The notes under the pieces were generated by a model. The model searched no databases and was not told the origin of the DNA. It saw only the letters and a list, made by a program, of their open reading frames with translations. The position numbers and the translations under genes are program-made. A stretch of DNA of 64,000 nt from Alphaproteobacteria bacterium casp-alpha6 (GTDB lineage: Bacteria > Pseudomonadota > Alphaproteobacteria > Rhodobacterales > Rhodobacteraceae): the NCBI GenBank assembly GCA_001510135.1, contig LFER01000068.1, positions 1 to 64,000 of the forward strand, in the 5' to 3' direction. Every line of letters starts with the position of its first letter. The first letter of the stretch is position 1. Positions 8,184-17,019 of this stretch are shown one piece after another.

Positions 8184-9383
8184 ATGTCACTCAACCTCAC
8201 ACCGGAACGACAGACAGCATTGGAAGACGCGCAAACGCTTGCCAATACATCGCTTATCGAACCAAAAGATGCGGGAGATATTGTCCTGCTTGACAGTGCT
8301 GACCAAGCGACGAGCCGCGAAATTGAACGGATCATGGGCGAAGTCGATCTGAAGAATTCCAATTCCATCATCCATTTTGGTTCCGCGGCGCAAGAAGAAC
8401 TCCAACTGATTAGCCAATCCATGTTGGTTGGCGTCAAAAACAAGGATCTTGGCCCTGCGGGCGACAGTTTGCGTGATATTGTCACGACACTGCGCGGATT
8501 TTCGGTGACTGAACTTGACCTCAGACGCGAAACAAGCTGGTGGGAAAAGCTGATCGGTCGCACCGCGCCCATCGCTAAATTCGCCGCGCGTTTCGAAGAA
8601 GTGCAAGGGCAGCTCGACAAAATAACCGATACTTTATTGGGTCACGAAACTGCTCTTTTGAAGGATATCAAATCGCTCGATATGCTTTATGAAAAGACCC
8701 TAGATTTCTATGATCAGCTCGCACTTTATATTGCGGCTGGGACGGCCAAGGTCAAAGACCTGGATGAGAACGACATTCCCGCCAAAGAAGCCGAGGTCGC
8801 CGCCGCACCTGAAGACAGTCAAGTGATCATGGCCCAAGAGCTTCGTGATATGCGCGCCGCACGCGATGATCTGGAACGTCGCGTCCATGATCTCAAACTT
8901 ACCCGTCAAGTGACCATGCAATCCCTGCCCTCTATTCGTCTTGTGCAAGAAAATGACAAATCACTGGTGACAAAGATCAACTCAACGCTCGTCAATACAG
9001 TGCCTCTATGGGAAACCCAACTGGCGCAAGCCGTAACCATCCAACGCAGCGCAGAGGCCGCACGCGCTGTAAAGGAGGCAAGCGACCTTACCAATGAATT
9101 ATTGACCTCAAACGCCGCGAATTTGCGCGAGAGCAACAAAATTGTGCGCGAAGAAATGGAACGTGGTGTCTTTGATATTGAAGCAATCAAAAAAGCAAAC
9201 GCAGATTTGATTGCAACTGTTGAGGAAAGCCTGCAAATTGCAGATGAAGGAAAACGCAAACGCGCAGCAGCAGAGGCCGATTTGCAAAAACTGGAAACGG
9301 ATCTGCGTGACACGCTCGCCTCAGCCAAAGCGCGGGCGACCAAAAGTCTTGATGAGGTTGCAGAGGCAGGTAAAGATCTTTGA
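8184..9383 (+). CDS. telA: TelA family toxic-anion resistance protein
   Basis: The 399-residue soluble protein matches the TelA/KlaA family, associated with tellurite and membrane-active stress; the molecular activity is not known. It is rich in Ala, Glu, Lys and Asp with long predicted helices, especially residues 200-399. Family-like segments include SWWEKLIGRTAPIAKFAARFEEVQ and VTMQSLPSIRLVQENDKSLV. It begins 24 bases after the XpaC-like gene, with AAGGAAAAGGGA upstream, and its stop codon overlaps the TTG start of the next gene. Unlike two of its neighbours the frame is undamaged. Confidence 0.93.
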   Translation: MSLNLTPERQTALEDAQTLANTSLIEPKDAGDIVLLDSADQATSREIERIMGEVDLKNSNSIIHFGSAAQEELQLISQSMLVGVKNKDLGPAGDSLRDIVTTLRGFSVTELDLRRETSWWEKLIGRTAPIAKFAARFEEVQGQLDKITDTLLGHETALLKDIKSLDMLYEKTLDFYDQLALYIAAGTAKVKDLDENDIPAKEAEVAAAPEDSQVIMAQELRDMRAARDDLERRVHDLKLTRQVTMQSLPSIRLVQENDKSLVTKINSTLVNTVPLWETQLAQAVTIQRSAEAARAVKEASDLTNELLTSNAANLRESNKIVREEMERGVFDIEAIKKANADLIATVEESLQIADEGKRKRAAAEADLQKLETDLRDTLASAKARATKSLDEVAEAGKDL

Positions 9384-10318
9384 AGAGCAAGGGTGGTAGG
9401 CATTTTGACGCGCGAACAACGCTGGCAGCTGCTTGTCTGGTGCTCAGCGCCTGTGCCGGGCAACCGGAAAAAGAGTTCGAGCAACCTCAAAATGTTTCAC
9501 CTACCGTTTCCAAACTGTCGCAAGATTTGACGCAATACTATGCCCAGTTGGAGCGCCGTCTGATCCTGCGCGGGCTAATGCGCACTGACGGAGGCGGACC
9601 GGATACGCCGTTTACAAAAGAAGATCTTATGAGGGATTTTCAGGCCTTGGCCTTCTATGGCGAATATGTCAGTGGTCAAGGCTTTACCAAAGCTACTGCC
9701 CAGCCTGCAGACTTATCAAAATGGGAAGATCCCGTCCGCGTCAGACTGTTGTTTGGTCCCTCCGTGTCAGCAAAAACGCGTGCCTCCGACAGGCAGACGG
9801 TCACAGCACTTTTAGACAGATTAACCCAAGTGACAGGACATTCCATTACGCTTGTCGAAGAGGATAGTAATTTTGATGTGCTTGTCGCAAACGAAGACGA
9901 ACGTTACGACATACTGACCCGACTGCAGGATCAGCGCCATCCTATCGGCCACCAAAGCGCAAGCTTACTAAAGACTATTCCAAAGGAATTACAATGTGTT
10001 GTGCTGGCCTATTCATCCAGCCCTTTTTCCAAAAAATATATCCAAGCCCTCGCAATTATACGCGCCGAACATCCGCCCCTTTTAAGGAAAGCGTGTTTTC
10101 ACGAAGAGATTGCGCAGGGTCTGGGTCTCAGTAATGATAGCCCAAGGGCAAGACCTTCAATTTTTAACGATGATGATGAATTCGCACTTTTGACAGAATA
10201 TGATGAAATCTTGCTCAATATACTTTACGATCCCCGCCTTCGATCTGGAATGAGCTTGAACACAGCCGCTCCGGTGCTGCGGCAGATCATTAATGAACGC
10301 TACCCCCCTGAAACATGA
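9380..10318 (+). CDS. DUF2927 family lipoprotein
   Basis: Starts at TTG 9380, overlapping the TelA stop codon (TTGA), so translation is probably coupled. The N-terminus has a signal peptide with a lipobox ending in LSAC at about residues 22-25, predicting an anchored periplasmic lipoprotein. The C-terminal third contains CFHEEIAQGLGLSNDSP and DDEFALLTEYDEILLNILYDPRL, diagnostic of DUF2927. The HEE motif resembles a metal-binding or peptidase-like site, but activity is not established. Its fixed place between TelA and an SPFH protein points to an envelope-stress role. Confidence 0.88.
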   Translation: MKSKGGRHFDARTTLAAACLVLSACAGQPEKEFEQPQNVSPTVSKLSQDLTQYYAQLERRLILRGLMRTDGGGPDTPFTKEDLMRDFQALAFYGEYVSGQGFTKATAQPADLSKWEDPVRVRLLFGPSVSAKTRASDRQTVTALLDRLTQVTGHSITLVEEDSNFDVLVANEDERYDILTRLQDQRHPIGHQSASLLKTIPKELQCVVLAYSSSPFSKKYIQALAIIRAEHPPLLRKACFHEEIAQGLGLSNDSPRARPSIFNDDDEFALLTEYDEILLNILYDPRLRSGMSLNTAAPVLRQIINERYPPET

Positions 10319-10336
10319 ATAAAGCGGTGTAATACT

Positions 10337-11443
10337 ATGGGAATATTTGATTTTTTAACTGGAGAATTTATTGACGTGATCCATTGGGTGGATGACACCC
10401 GCGACACGATGGTCTGGCGTTTTGAACGTGAGGGGCATGAAATAAAATACAGTGCAAAACTGACGGTGCGCGAAGGTCAGGCGGCGGTGTTCGTCCATGA
10501 AGGACAGTTGGCAGATGTCTTTACACCGGGGCTTTATATGTTGGAAACCAACAATATGCCAGTGATGACCACGCTCAATCACTAGGATCATGGCTTCAAA
10601 AGCCCGTTTAAATCCGAAATCTATTTTGTAAACACAACCCGCTTCAACGATCAAAAATGGGGCACCAAAAATCCGATAATGTTGCGAGATCCAGAATTTG
10701 GTCCCCTGCGCCTGCGCGCGTATGGGACCTATTCAATCCGTGTGACAGATCCCGCCCGTTTCCTCACTGAAATCGTTGGAACTGACGGCGAATTCACCAT
10801 GGAGGAGATCAGTTTTCAGGTACGCAATATCATTGTGCAGGAATTTTCCCGCGTGATTGCGGGATGTGGCATTCCCGCGCTCGACATGTCCGCTAATACA
10901 AGTGATCTGGGGAAATTGGTGGCACGCCAAATTTCCCCCGTGCTTACAGAATATGGGCTCAGCATTCCGGAACTTTACATTGAAAACATTTCTTTGCCCC
11001 CTGCGGTTGAGGCCGCACTGGATAAACGGACATCCATGGGACTCGCGGGAGATTTGGGAAAATTCACCCAATATTCGGCTGCTGAAGCGATGACAGCGGC
11101 CTCCACCCAAGCTGGAGGAAATGCGATGAGTGCCGGATTGGGTGCGGGAATGGGAATGGCCGTGGCCCAACAGATGGCGCAATCGCCTTGGGGCGGGGCC
11201 CCAAAACAGGTTGCAGCCCCCCCACCACCACCCGTCGAACACGTCTGGCACATCGCAGAAAACGGTAAAACCACAGGTCCATTTTCCAAAGCGGACCTTG
11301 GCCGGATGGCAAGCAGCGGAGAGCTTTGTCGCGATACATTCGTTTGGACTGCCGGTAAGGATGGGTGGCTTAAGGCCGAAGAGGTACAAGAGCTGGCGCA
11401 GCTTTTTACCATTTTACCCCCACCACCGCCCCCGATGTCATAA
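10337..11443 (+). pseudogene. SPFH-domain/GYF_2 protein interrupted by an in-frame TAG
   Basis: ATG 10337 opens MGIFDFLTGEFIDVIHW, typical of the SPFH (virion-core-like, YdjI-type) family. TAG stands at 10583-10585, where the frame reads MTTLNH-stop-DHGFKSPF. The family normally has Trp there, so a TGG to TAG change is the simplest explanation. The frame is otherwise open to TAA 11443 (368 codons). It covers the SPFH domain (about 25-250), an Ala/Gly/Met-rich segment and a C-terminal GYF_2 domain (HVWHIAENGKTTGPFSKADL) with a Pro-rich end. A restart at ATG 10679 is possible but would lose the N-terminal third. SPFH proteins form membrane-associated oligomers. Confidence 0.88.
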
Positions 11444-11449
11444 ATCAAG

Positions 11450-12574
11450 ATGACCGAATTACCACCCCCGCCGCCACAGGTTGCCTTGGCGAAAGAGGAA
11501 AGCCGCTTTCCTTGTGAAAACTGTGGCGCCGATTACCGCTTTGATCCCGCCTCAGGCAAAAATATCTGTCCCCATTGCGGTCATGAAGACACGCTTGTCA
11601 CGTCAAGCCCATGGACCACCAATATTGCAGAAATTGATTTTGAGCGCACCTTGGACAGCGGTCAGGACACGACGGAAAGCGAAGACATCCGGGTATCGTC
11701 CTGCCCCAATTGCGCGGCTGACATCCGGTTTGAAGATGAAACACATGCGCAGGATTGTCTGTTTTGCGCAACTCCGGTGGTGGTCGACACCGGAGAAAGC
11801 CGCCGCATCAAGCCTCAGGCCGTATTACCCTTATCGATTGCGGAAAACGCCGCCCGCAAAGCCATGCAAGATTGGCTTGGCCGGCTCTGGTTTGCCCCAA
11901 ACGCGCTTCGGGAATACGCGCGCCACGGGCGAAAGATGGATGGCATATATGTCCCCTATTGGACCTTTGATGCAGATACCAAAACGCGATACAGCGGCAT
12001 GCGCGGGGACATCTATTACGAAACGCGTAACGTGATGCGTGACGGGAAACCCCAAACCGAACGTGTGCAAAAAATACGCTGGACCCCGCGATCAGGCCGT
12101 GTGAAACGTTTTTTTGATGATGTGCTTGTTCTGGCGTCCAGATCGCTTCCCCCGAAATATACCGAAGCGCTTGAACCTTGGCCCATGGAAGACCTCAAAC
12201 CCTATTCCCCTGCCTATCTCGCGGGATTTCGTTCTGAAAGCTATACGGTTGGTTTGTCCGAAGGCTACACTCATGCGCAGGGCAAAATGAAAAAGGTCAT
12301 CGAAAAAGACGTACGCTTTGACATCGGCGGGGATCGCCAACAAATCACCACGATGAATACGGATATTCAGGATGTGACGTTTAAACATGTTTTGTTGCCT
12401 GTCTGGCTTGCAGCCTATAAATTTCGCGGCAAAAGTTACCGCTTTGTCGTCAATGGACAAACGGGACGTGTTCAGGGGGAACGTCCTTGGTCACCCTGGA
12501 AAATCGCCTTTGCTGTCGCTCTTGGGCTTATTTTGGCGGGCACTTTGGGCTATTATGGCAGTCAGATGCAATAG
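11450..12574 (+). CDS. Zinc-ribbon protein with C-terminal membrane segment
   Basis: The 374-residue protein has two zinc ribbons: CENCG with CPHCG (about residues 23-45) and CPNCA with CLFCA (about 84-107). A middle domain of no recognised fold follows, then one C-terminal transmembrane helix (KIAFAVALGLILAGTLGYYG). It resembles proteins often mislabelled as primosomal helicase or TFIIB-type zinc-ribbon proteins, and Bacillus YdjG, which works with an SPFH partner at the membrane. It starts 6 bases after the SPFH gene, so the pair is co-transcribed. No helicase motif is present. The frame is intact. Confidence 0.88.
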   Translation: MTELPPPPPQVALAKEESRFPCENCGADYRFDPASGKNICPHCGHEDTLVTSSPWTTNIAEIDFERTLDSGQDTTESEDIRVSSCPNCAADIRFEDETHAQDCLFCATPVVVDTGESRRIKPQAVLPLSIAENAARKAMQDWLGRLWFAPNALREYARHGRKMDGIYVPYWTFDADTKTRYSGMRGDIYYETRNVMRDGKPQTERVQKIRWTPRSGRVKRFFDDVLVLASRSLPPKYTEALEPWPMEDLKPYSPAYLAGFRSESYTVGLSEGYTHAQGKMKKVIEKDVRFDIGGDRQQITTMNTDIQDVTFKHVLLPVWLAAYKFRGKSYRFVVNGQTGRVQGERPWSPWKIAFAVALGLILAGTLGYYGSQMQ

Positions 12575-12583
12575 GATGGACCC

Positions 12584-13030
12584 ATGCGCGCGCTGTTACA
12601 AAGAGTAAGTGAAGCCTCTGTCGAAGTAGACGGAAAAATCATCGGAGAAATTAGTGCAGGGTTTTTGATCCTGATCTGTGCGATGGCAGGGGATGACGAA
12701 AGCGGCGCAGACCAGCTTGTCAGCAAAATCTGCAAACTGCGTGTATTTGGCGATGAAAACGGCAAAATGAACCGGTCCCTTTTGGATATCGGGGGCAGTG
12801 CGCTAGTCGTCAGCCAATTTACGTTGGCCGCAGATATGTCACGCGGCAATAGGCCGGGGTTTTCCTATGCCGCCAAGCCAGAGCACGGCAAACTCCTTTA
12901 TGAATATTTTGCAGAGCAACTCCAATCAGCGGGCGTGCCTGTGGCCACAGGATCCTTCGGAGCAGATATGAAAGTGCGTTTGCTGAACGACGGACCGGCG
13001 ACATTTTGGCTGGACACAGAGCAGACGTAA
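12584..13030 (+). CDS. dtd: D-aminoacyl-tRNA deacylase
   Basis: Hydrolyses D-aminoacyl-tRNAs, preventing D-amino acid incorporation. The 148-residue product begins [17 protein letters not shown] as expected and carries the SQFTLAAD motif (about 77-84) and a NRPGFSYAA segment. The C-terminal motif, usually NGP, is present in the form NDGPAT (about 134-139). It starts 9 bases after the zinc-ribbon gene and may be read from the same transcript, although its function is unrelated. Confidence 0.96.
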   Translation: MRALLQRVSEASVEVDGKIIGEISAGFLILICAMAGDDESGADQLVSKICKLRVFGDENGKMNRSLLDIGGSALVVSQFTLAADMSRGNRPGFSYAAKPEHGKLLYEYFAEQLQSAGVPVATGSFGADMKVRLLNDGPATFWLDTEQT

Positions 13031-13057
13031 GACTGGACAAATGATAATGAGGCAGCA

Positions 13058-13686
13058 ATGTCATCCGAGCCCGATGTAGAAAAATGGGACCCATGGCAGC
13101 CTAGGGAATTATCTCAAAGGCTTAGTGAGGCTGAACGGCATTGGTATGTGGTTGGCGGTTGGGCGTTGGACCTATGGCATCGCAAAGAAACCCGCACGCA
13201 TGAGGATATTGAATTCTGCTGCCTTCGAAAAGACGCGCCGTATTTTATGGAAAAATTGAATGAATTAACCTTTTTTGGCGCGCAAAGCGGGTCTCTTTAT
13301 CCTTTGAACAAAGACATGCCACTGTCCAAAAAGGTAAACCAATTTTGGGGATGGGACGAGGCGAAAAATGTCTGGTGGGTGGATCTTATGATTGATCCGG
13401 GCACAGAGGCCGAATGGGTGTTCAAGCGCAACTCAGACATTCGCTTGCCCCGCTCAGACGCGATATCCACCACCCCAGATGGCATCCCTTTCCTGCGCCC
13501 ACCCCGATCCTTTTGTTCAAGGCAAAACACTGCCGGCCCAAAGATCAATTCGATTTCGAAACCGCCCTGCCGCACCTAAGCCAATCGGAGAAACAATGGC
13601 TTATGGGGTCAATAGAAAAGGAATATCCCCAGTGTGATTGGATTACAGAAATAATTGCGTACATTTCTACCTCACGCGCTAAATAA
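13058..13686 (+). pseudogene. Aminoglycoside-nucleotidyltransferase-like protein, frameshifted
   Basis: From ATG 13058 the frame encodes a nucleotidyltransferase-fold protein with WYVVGGWALDLWHRKETRTHEDIEF (a GGWALDLW motif and the acidic HEDIE). After IPFLRP (about base 13500) it turns into an unconserved tail ending in TAA 13579. The expected C-terminus, PILLFKAKHCRPKDQFDFETAL followed by a Trp-containing helix, continues in another frame to TAA 13686. Adding one base in the C-rich stretch 13495-13510 joins the halves into 209 residues. Many chromosomal relatives of the LnuA/ANT(2'')-like family have no proven resistance function, so none is claimed. Confidence 0.82.
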
Positions 13687-13980
13687 CGCGTCGATCAAGC
13701 CGTAATGCTAAACAGCCCATTCGGCTTCGTTTAAGGGGGGCTTGCGTTAAGTGCCCTAGGAGTTGCTTGCTCCTCTGAAGCCGGATGGAGCACCTTTGCC
13801 ACAAAACCACAAACGAATTTGACGTTAGTCCGCAGTTATCCTGTGGTGATTCTACGCCTTCTCTTGTGCATAGCAAGATGTTCCGATGTTTACGGAAACG
13901 CGAAACCCAAAAGCCTTAATCCTCAGATTACCAATTTATTTCAGATATTTAAAAGACAATTCTCACGTTATTTTTGTTAC
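13687..13980. other. Intergenic stretch with no recognised gene
   Basis: Read on both strands. It holds a small hairpin (AGGAG-TTGCTTG-CTCCT, about 13759-13775), and the part next to the acyl-CoA dehydrogenase stop is AT-rich. The only longer ORF (minus strand, 65 codons) has no protein-like composition. No RNA gene, terminator or mobile-element end was recognised. Confidence 0.5.
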
Positions 13981-15216
13981 TTACGTTTCTGCATTTGTAT
14001 ATTTTTTCAACTCCGCTCGTGCAACTTGGCGACGGTGCACAGCGTCTGGGCCATCGGCAAAGCGCAGGGTACGGATATGGGTCCACATATGGGCCAGATC
14101 AAAGTCTTGGCTGATCCCGCCGGCGCCATGCATTTGCATGGCTTCATCGACAATTTTCCCTGCCATCAGAGGCGCAATCACTTTGATCTGTGAAATCCAG
14201 GGCTGGGCGGCGCGCACCCCTTGGGTGTCCATCATATAGGCCGCTTTCAAGCACAAAAGCCGCGCCATTTCGATTTCCATCCGCGCATTTGCGATAATGT
14301 CATAATTGGCCCCAAGTTCGGTGAGGGGTTTGCCAAAAGCCGTGCGCGACAATCCGCGCCGGCACATCATTTCAAGCGCCTTTTCCGCCTGCCCGATGGC
14401 GCGCATGCAGTGGTGGATACGACCGGGGCCAAGACGTCCTTGTGCGACTTCAAATCCGCGCTGCTCTCCTAAAATCACCGCATCTTTGCCAATTCTGACA
14501 TCTGTAAAACGCAGATGCATATGCCCATGTGGCGCATCATCGTTGCCAAAAACCTGCATCGGTCGGAGCACTTCGATACCCGGGGTTTTAGGATCAAGCG
14601 CAAACATCGTATGCCGGCTGTGTTTTGCAGCATCCGGATCCGTATTGGCCATTAGAATGTATAGTGCACAGCGCGGATCCCCTGCCCCGGAAATCCACCA
14701 CTTTTCTCCATTGAGGACAAATTCATCCCCATCTCGTTTTGCTTCAAAAGACAATTGTGCTGCATCAGAAGACGCAATACCTGGTTCTGTCATCACATAG
14801 GCAGAGCGGATCTTACCCTCCAAAAGATCGCCCAACCAGCGGTCTTTGTGCGCTTGGCTGCCATAGCGTTCGAGCACCTCCATATTTCCTGTGTCGGGAG
14901 CAGAGCAATTAAACACTTCAGCAGCGATCCCGACTTTGCCCATTTCTTCGGCGAGATAAGCGTATTCCACGGTGGTCAATCCATAGCCACGCGCACTGTC
15001 GGTCAGCCAGAAATTCCAAAGACCGCGCTCTTTTGCTTTGGCCTTGAGCCCGTCCATGATTTCTATCTGACGCTCCGTCAAGACAAAGCGGTCGCCCGAA
15101 GGATGTTTGCCGACCTCTGCAAAATATTCGCTGTTTAGCGGCGCGATTTCGTTTTCGATCATATCGCGCACTTTTTCGATCAAACCAGCAACTTTTTCAC
15201 TGACGCCTAAATCCAT
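13981..15216 (-). CDS. Acyl-CoA dehydrogenase family protein
   Basis: FAD-dependent acyl-CoA alpha,beta-dehydrogenase of the ACAD10/11-like branch, 411 residues. Recognisable segments include YVMTEPGIASSDA (flavin and substrate region), EKWWISGAGDP, GRIHHCMRAIGQAEKALEMM, RTAFGKPL, and the C-terminal AMQMHGAGGISQDFDLA. The start ATG lies 9 bases after the stop of the CoA ligase gene, so the two form an operon: the ligase makes an acyl-CoA and this enzyme oxidises it. The substrate cannot be read from the sequence; branched or medium-chain acids are plausible. Confidence 0.92.
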   Translation of the reverse strand: MDLGVSEKVAGLIEKVRDMIENEIAPLNSEYFAEVGKHPSGDRFVLTERQIEIMDGLKAKAKERGLWNFWLTDSARGYGLTTVEYAYLAEEMGKVGIAAEVFNCSAPDTGNMEVLERYGSQAHKDRWLGDLLEGKIRSAYVMTEPGIASSDAAQLSFEAKRDGDEFVLNGEKWWISGAGDPRCALYILMANTDPDAAKHSRHTMFALDPKTPGIEVLRPMQVFGNDDAPHGHMHLRFTDVRIGKDAVILGEQRGFEVAQGRLGPGRIHHCMRAIGQAEKALEMMCRRGLSRTAFGKPLTELGANYDIIANARMEIEMARLLCLKAAYMMDTQGVRAAQPWISQIKVIAPLMAGKIVDEAMQMHGAGGISQDFDLAHMWTHIRTLRFADGPDAVHRRQVARAELKKYTNAET

Positions 15217-15225
15217 ATCTCTGTC

Positions 15226-16860
15226 CTATTCCATATCGGGAAGTTTATATTCTTTGAAATTCTGGCGCAGTGTCAGTTTTGACACTTTGCCGGTGGCGGT
15301 GAGCGGCAGTTCTTCGACAAATTCGACCGCATCAGGCAATTGCCATTTGGCCACTTGTTTCAATAGCATCTCGTCTACCTCTGCCTTCGTTACTCGCACC
15401 TCACCTTTCGGCACGACAACAAGCAAAGGACGTTCGTCCCATTTGGGATGAGGTACCGAAATAACCGCGCAATTTGCGACCTCAGGATGGCCCATCACAA
15501 TGTTTTCAAGGTCAATCGAACTAATCCATTCTCCACCTGATTTGATGAGGTCTTTGGCGCGATCCTGAATGCTGAGGAATCCGTCACCATCGATGGAGGC
15601 GACGTCACCTGTTCCAAACCAGCCCTCTTTGTCCATGGCGGCGTGACTTGCCTCTTCATTATTGTAGTAGCCACTGATGATGGTATTGCCGCGCACGTAT
15701 AATTCACCGACGGCCTGTCCGTCATGTGGCAAAGCCTTGCCCTCTTCGTCCACGATCTTCAGATCAACGCCAAAGGCACGCCGCCCCTGAAGCGCTTTGA
15801 TATCAAGCTTTTCGTCCTGCGACAGCATCGCTTCCTGATCAGAAGACAGGATGCCATGGGTGCCAATCGGGCTCATCTCCGTCATTCCCCAAGCATGGCA
15901 AACGGTCACGCCGCTGGTTTCAAACCGCTCTATCATCGACCGCGGTGCGGCAGAGCCTCCCACGATAACCGATGAAAACCCTTCAGGATTTTTGCCGCGC
16001 CCTGCAATTTCCCCCTGAAGGCCAAGCCAGACAGTCGGCACGCCCCATGCAGAGGTGACTTTTTCACGATCCATCAGGTCATAAAGTGATTTTCCATCCA
16101 GCGCAGCACCAGGGAAAACAAGGGAACAGCCCGTCAATGGCGCCGTGTAAGGCAATCCCCATGCGTTCACATGAAACAAAGGAACCACCGGCAGCACCCT
16201 CGCGCCTTCTTTTAAAACGCTTCCAAGACTGACGGCGACCGTAAAGGCATGCAACACAGTTGAACGCTGCGAATAAAGCGCCCCTTTGGGATTTCCAGTT
16301 GTGCCAGAAGTGTAGCAAAGACCAGACGCTGTATCTTCTGGCAATTCAACCCAGTCAAATTCTGTCGGCTCGCCTTCAACCAGTTCTTCATAACAGAGAA
16401 AATCAATCTTTGACTGGGGCATATGCGCCTTATCCGTCATAAGGATATAAGTCATATCGGCGGGAAAATGTTCTGCTAGTGCCTCAACAAGAGGAACGAA
16501 GGTAAGATCCACGCAAAGTACTTTGTCTTGGGCATGCTGGGTGATATAGATCATCTGCTCGGCGCTCAGGCGCGGGTTAATTGTGTGACACACCCCGCCA
16601 ATGCCCGCAATGGCGTAGTAAAGTTCAAAGTGGCGGTACCCGTTCCACGCGAGGGTTGCAATGCGATCTCCCTGCTTGACGCCAAGTTTTTGCAATGCAT
16701 GGGCCAGTTGACCGACGCATTGGTAAGCCTCTGGGTAAGTGTAGCGATGTATGTCACCTTCGGTTCGTACAGACACAATCTCTGATGTCTTATGGGTTTC
16801 CGCACCAAACCGCAAAATTTCGATAATTGACAAAGGACGGTGCATCATCTGACCGAGCAT
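15226..16860 (-). CDS. Fatty-acid/short acid-CoA ligase (AlkK/DmdB-like AMP-binding enzyme)
   Basis: The 544-residue ATP-dependent acyl-CoA synthetase shows the AMP-binding motif [15 protein letters not shown] (about residue 185), [10 protein letters not shown] (A5-like motif) and [13 protein letters not shown] with [11 protein letters not shown] (A7), and ends with the catalytic Lys region [11 protein letters not shown]. The opening [12 protein letters not shown] is that of the roseobacter medium/long-chain ligases, which include DmdB, the 3-methylmercaptopropionate-CoA ligase. Sequence alone does not separate these. It is the first gene of an operon with the acyl-CoA dehydrogenase. The 159 bases upstream hold no other gene. 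Confidence 0.9.
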   Translation of the reverse strand: MLGQMMHRPLSIIEILRFGAETHKTSEIVSVRTEGDIHRYTYPEAYQCVGQLAHALQKLGVKQGDRIATLAWNGYRHFELYYAIAGIGGVCHTINPRLSAEQMIYITQHAQDKVLCVDLTFVPLVEALAEHFPADMTYILMTDKAHMPQSKIDFLCYEELVEGEPTEFDWVELPEDTASGLCYTSGTTGNPKGALYSQRSTVLHAFTVAVSLGSVLKEGARVLPVVPLFHVNAWGLPYTAPLTGCSLVFPGAALDGKSLYDLMDREKVTSAWGVPTVWLGLQGEIAGRGKNPEGFSSVIVGGSAAPRSMIERFETSGVTVCHAWGMTEMSPIGTHGILSSDQEAMLSQDEKLDIKALQGRRAFGVDLKIVDEEGKALPHDGQAVGELYVRGNTIISGYYNNEEASHAAMDKEGWFGTGDVASIDGDGFLSIQDRAKDLIKSGGEWISSIDLENIVMGHPEVANCAVISVPHPKWDERPLLVVVPKGEVRVTKAEVDEMLLKQVAKWQLPDAVEFVEELPLTATGKVSKLTLRQNFKEYKLPDME

Positions 16861-17019
16861 ATGTCATCTCCCTCTTTGAACTTTTTCGCTATAAGAAAAG
16901 GAAATGAGACAGTTTGCAAGGGAGCTGAGTAAGTATTCTATAATGCCGCTACGTTCAGTTTTATTGAATTGGATCAATCACACTGATGGATGGGCTGAAT
17001 GACTTTAAAAACGATACCT

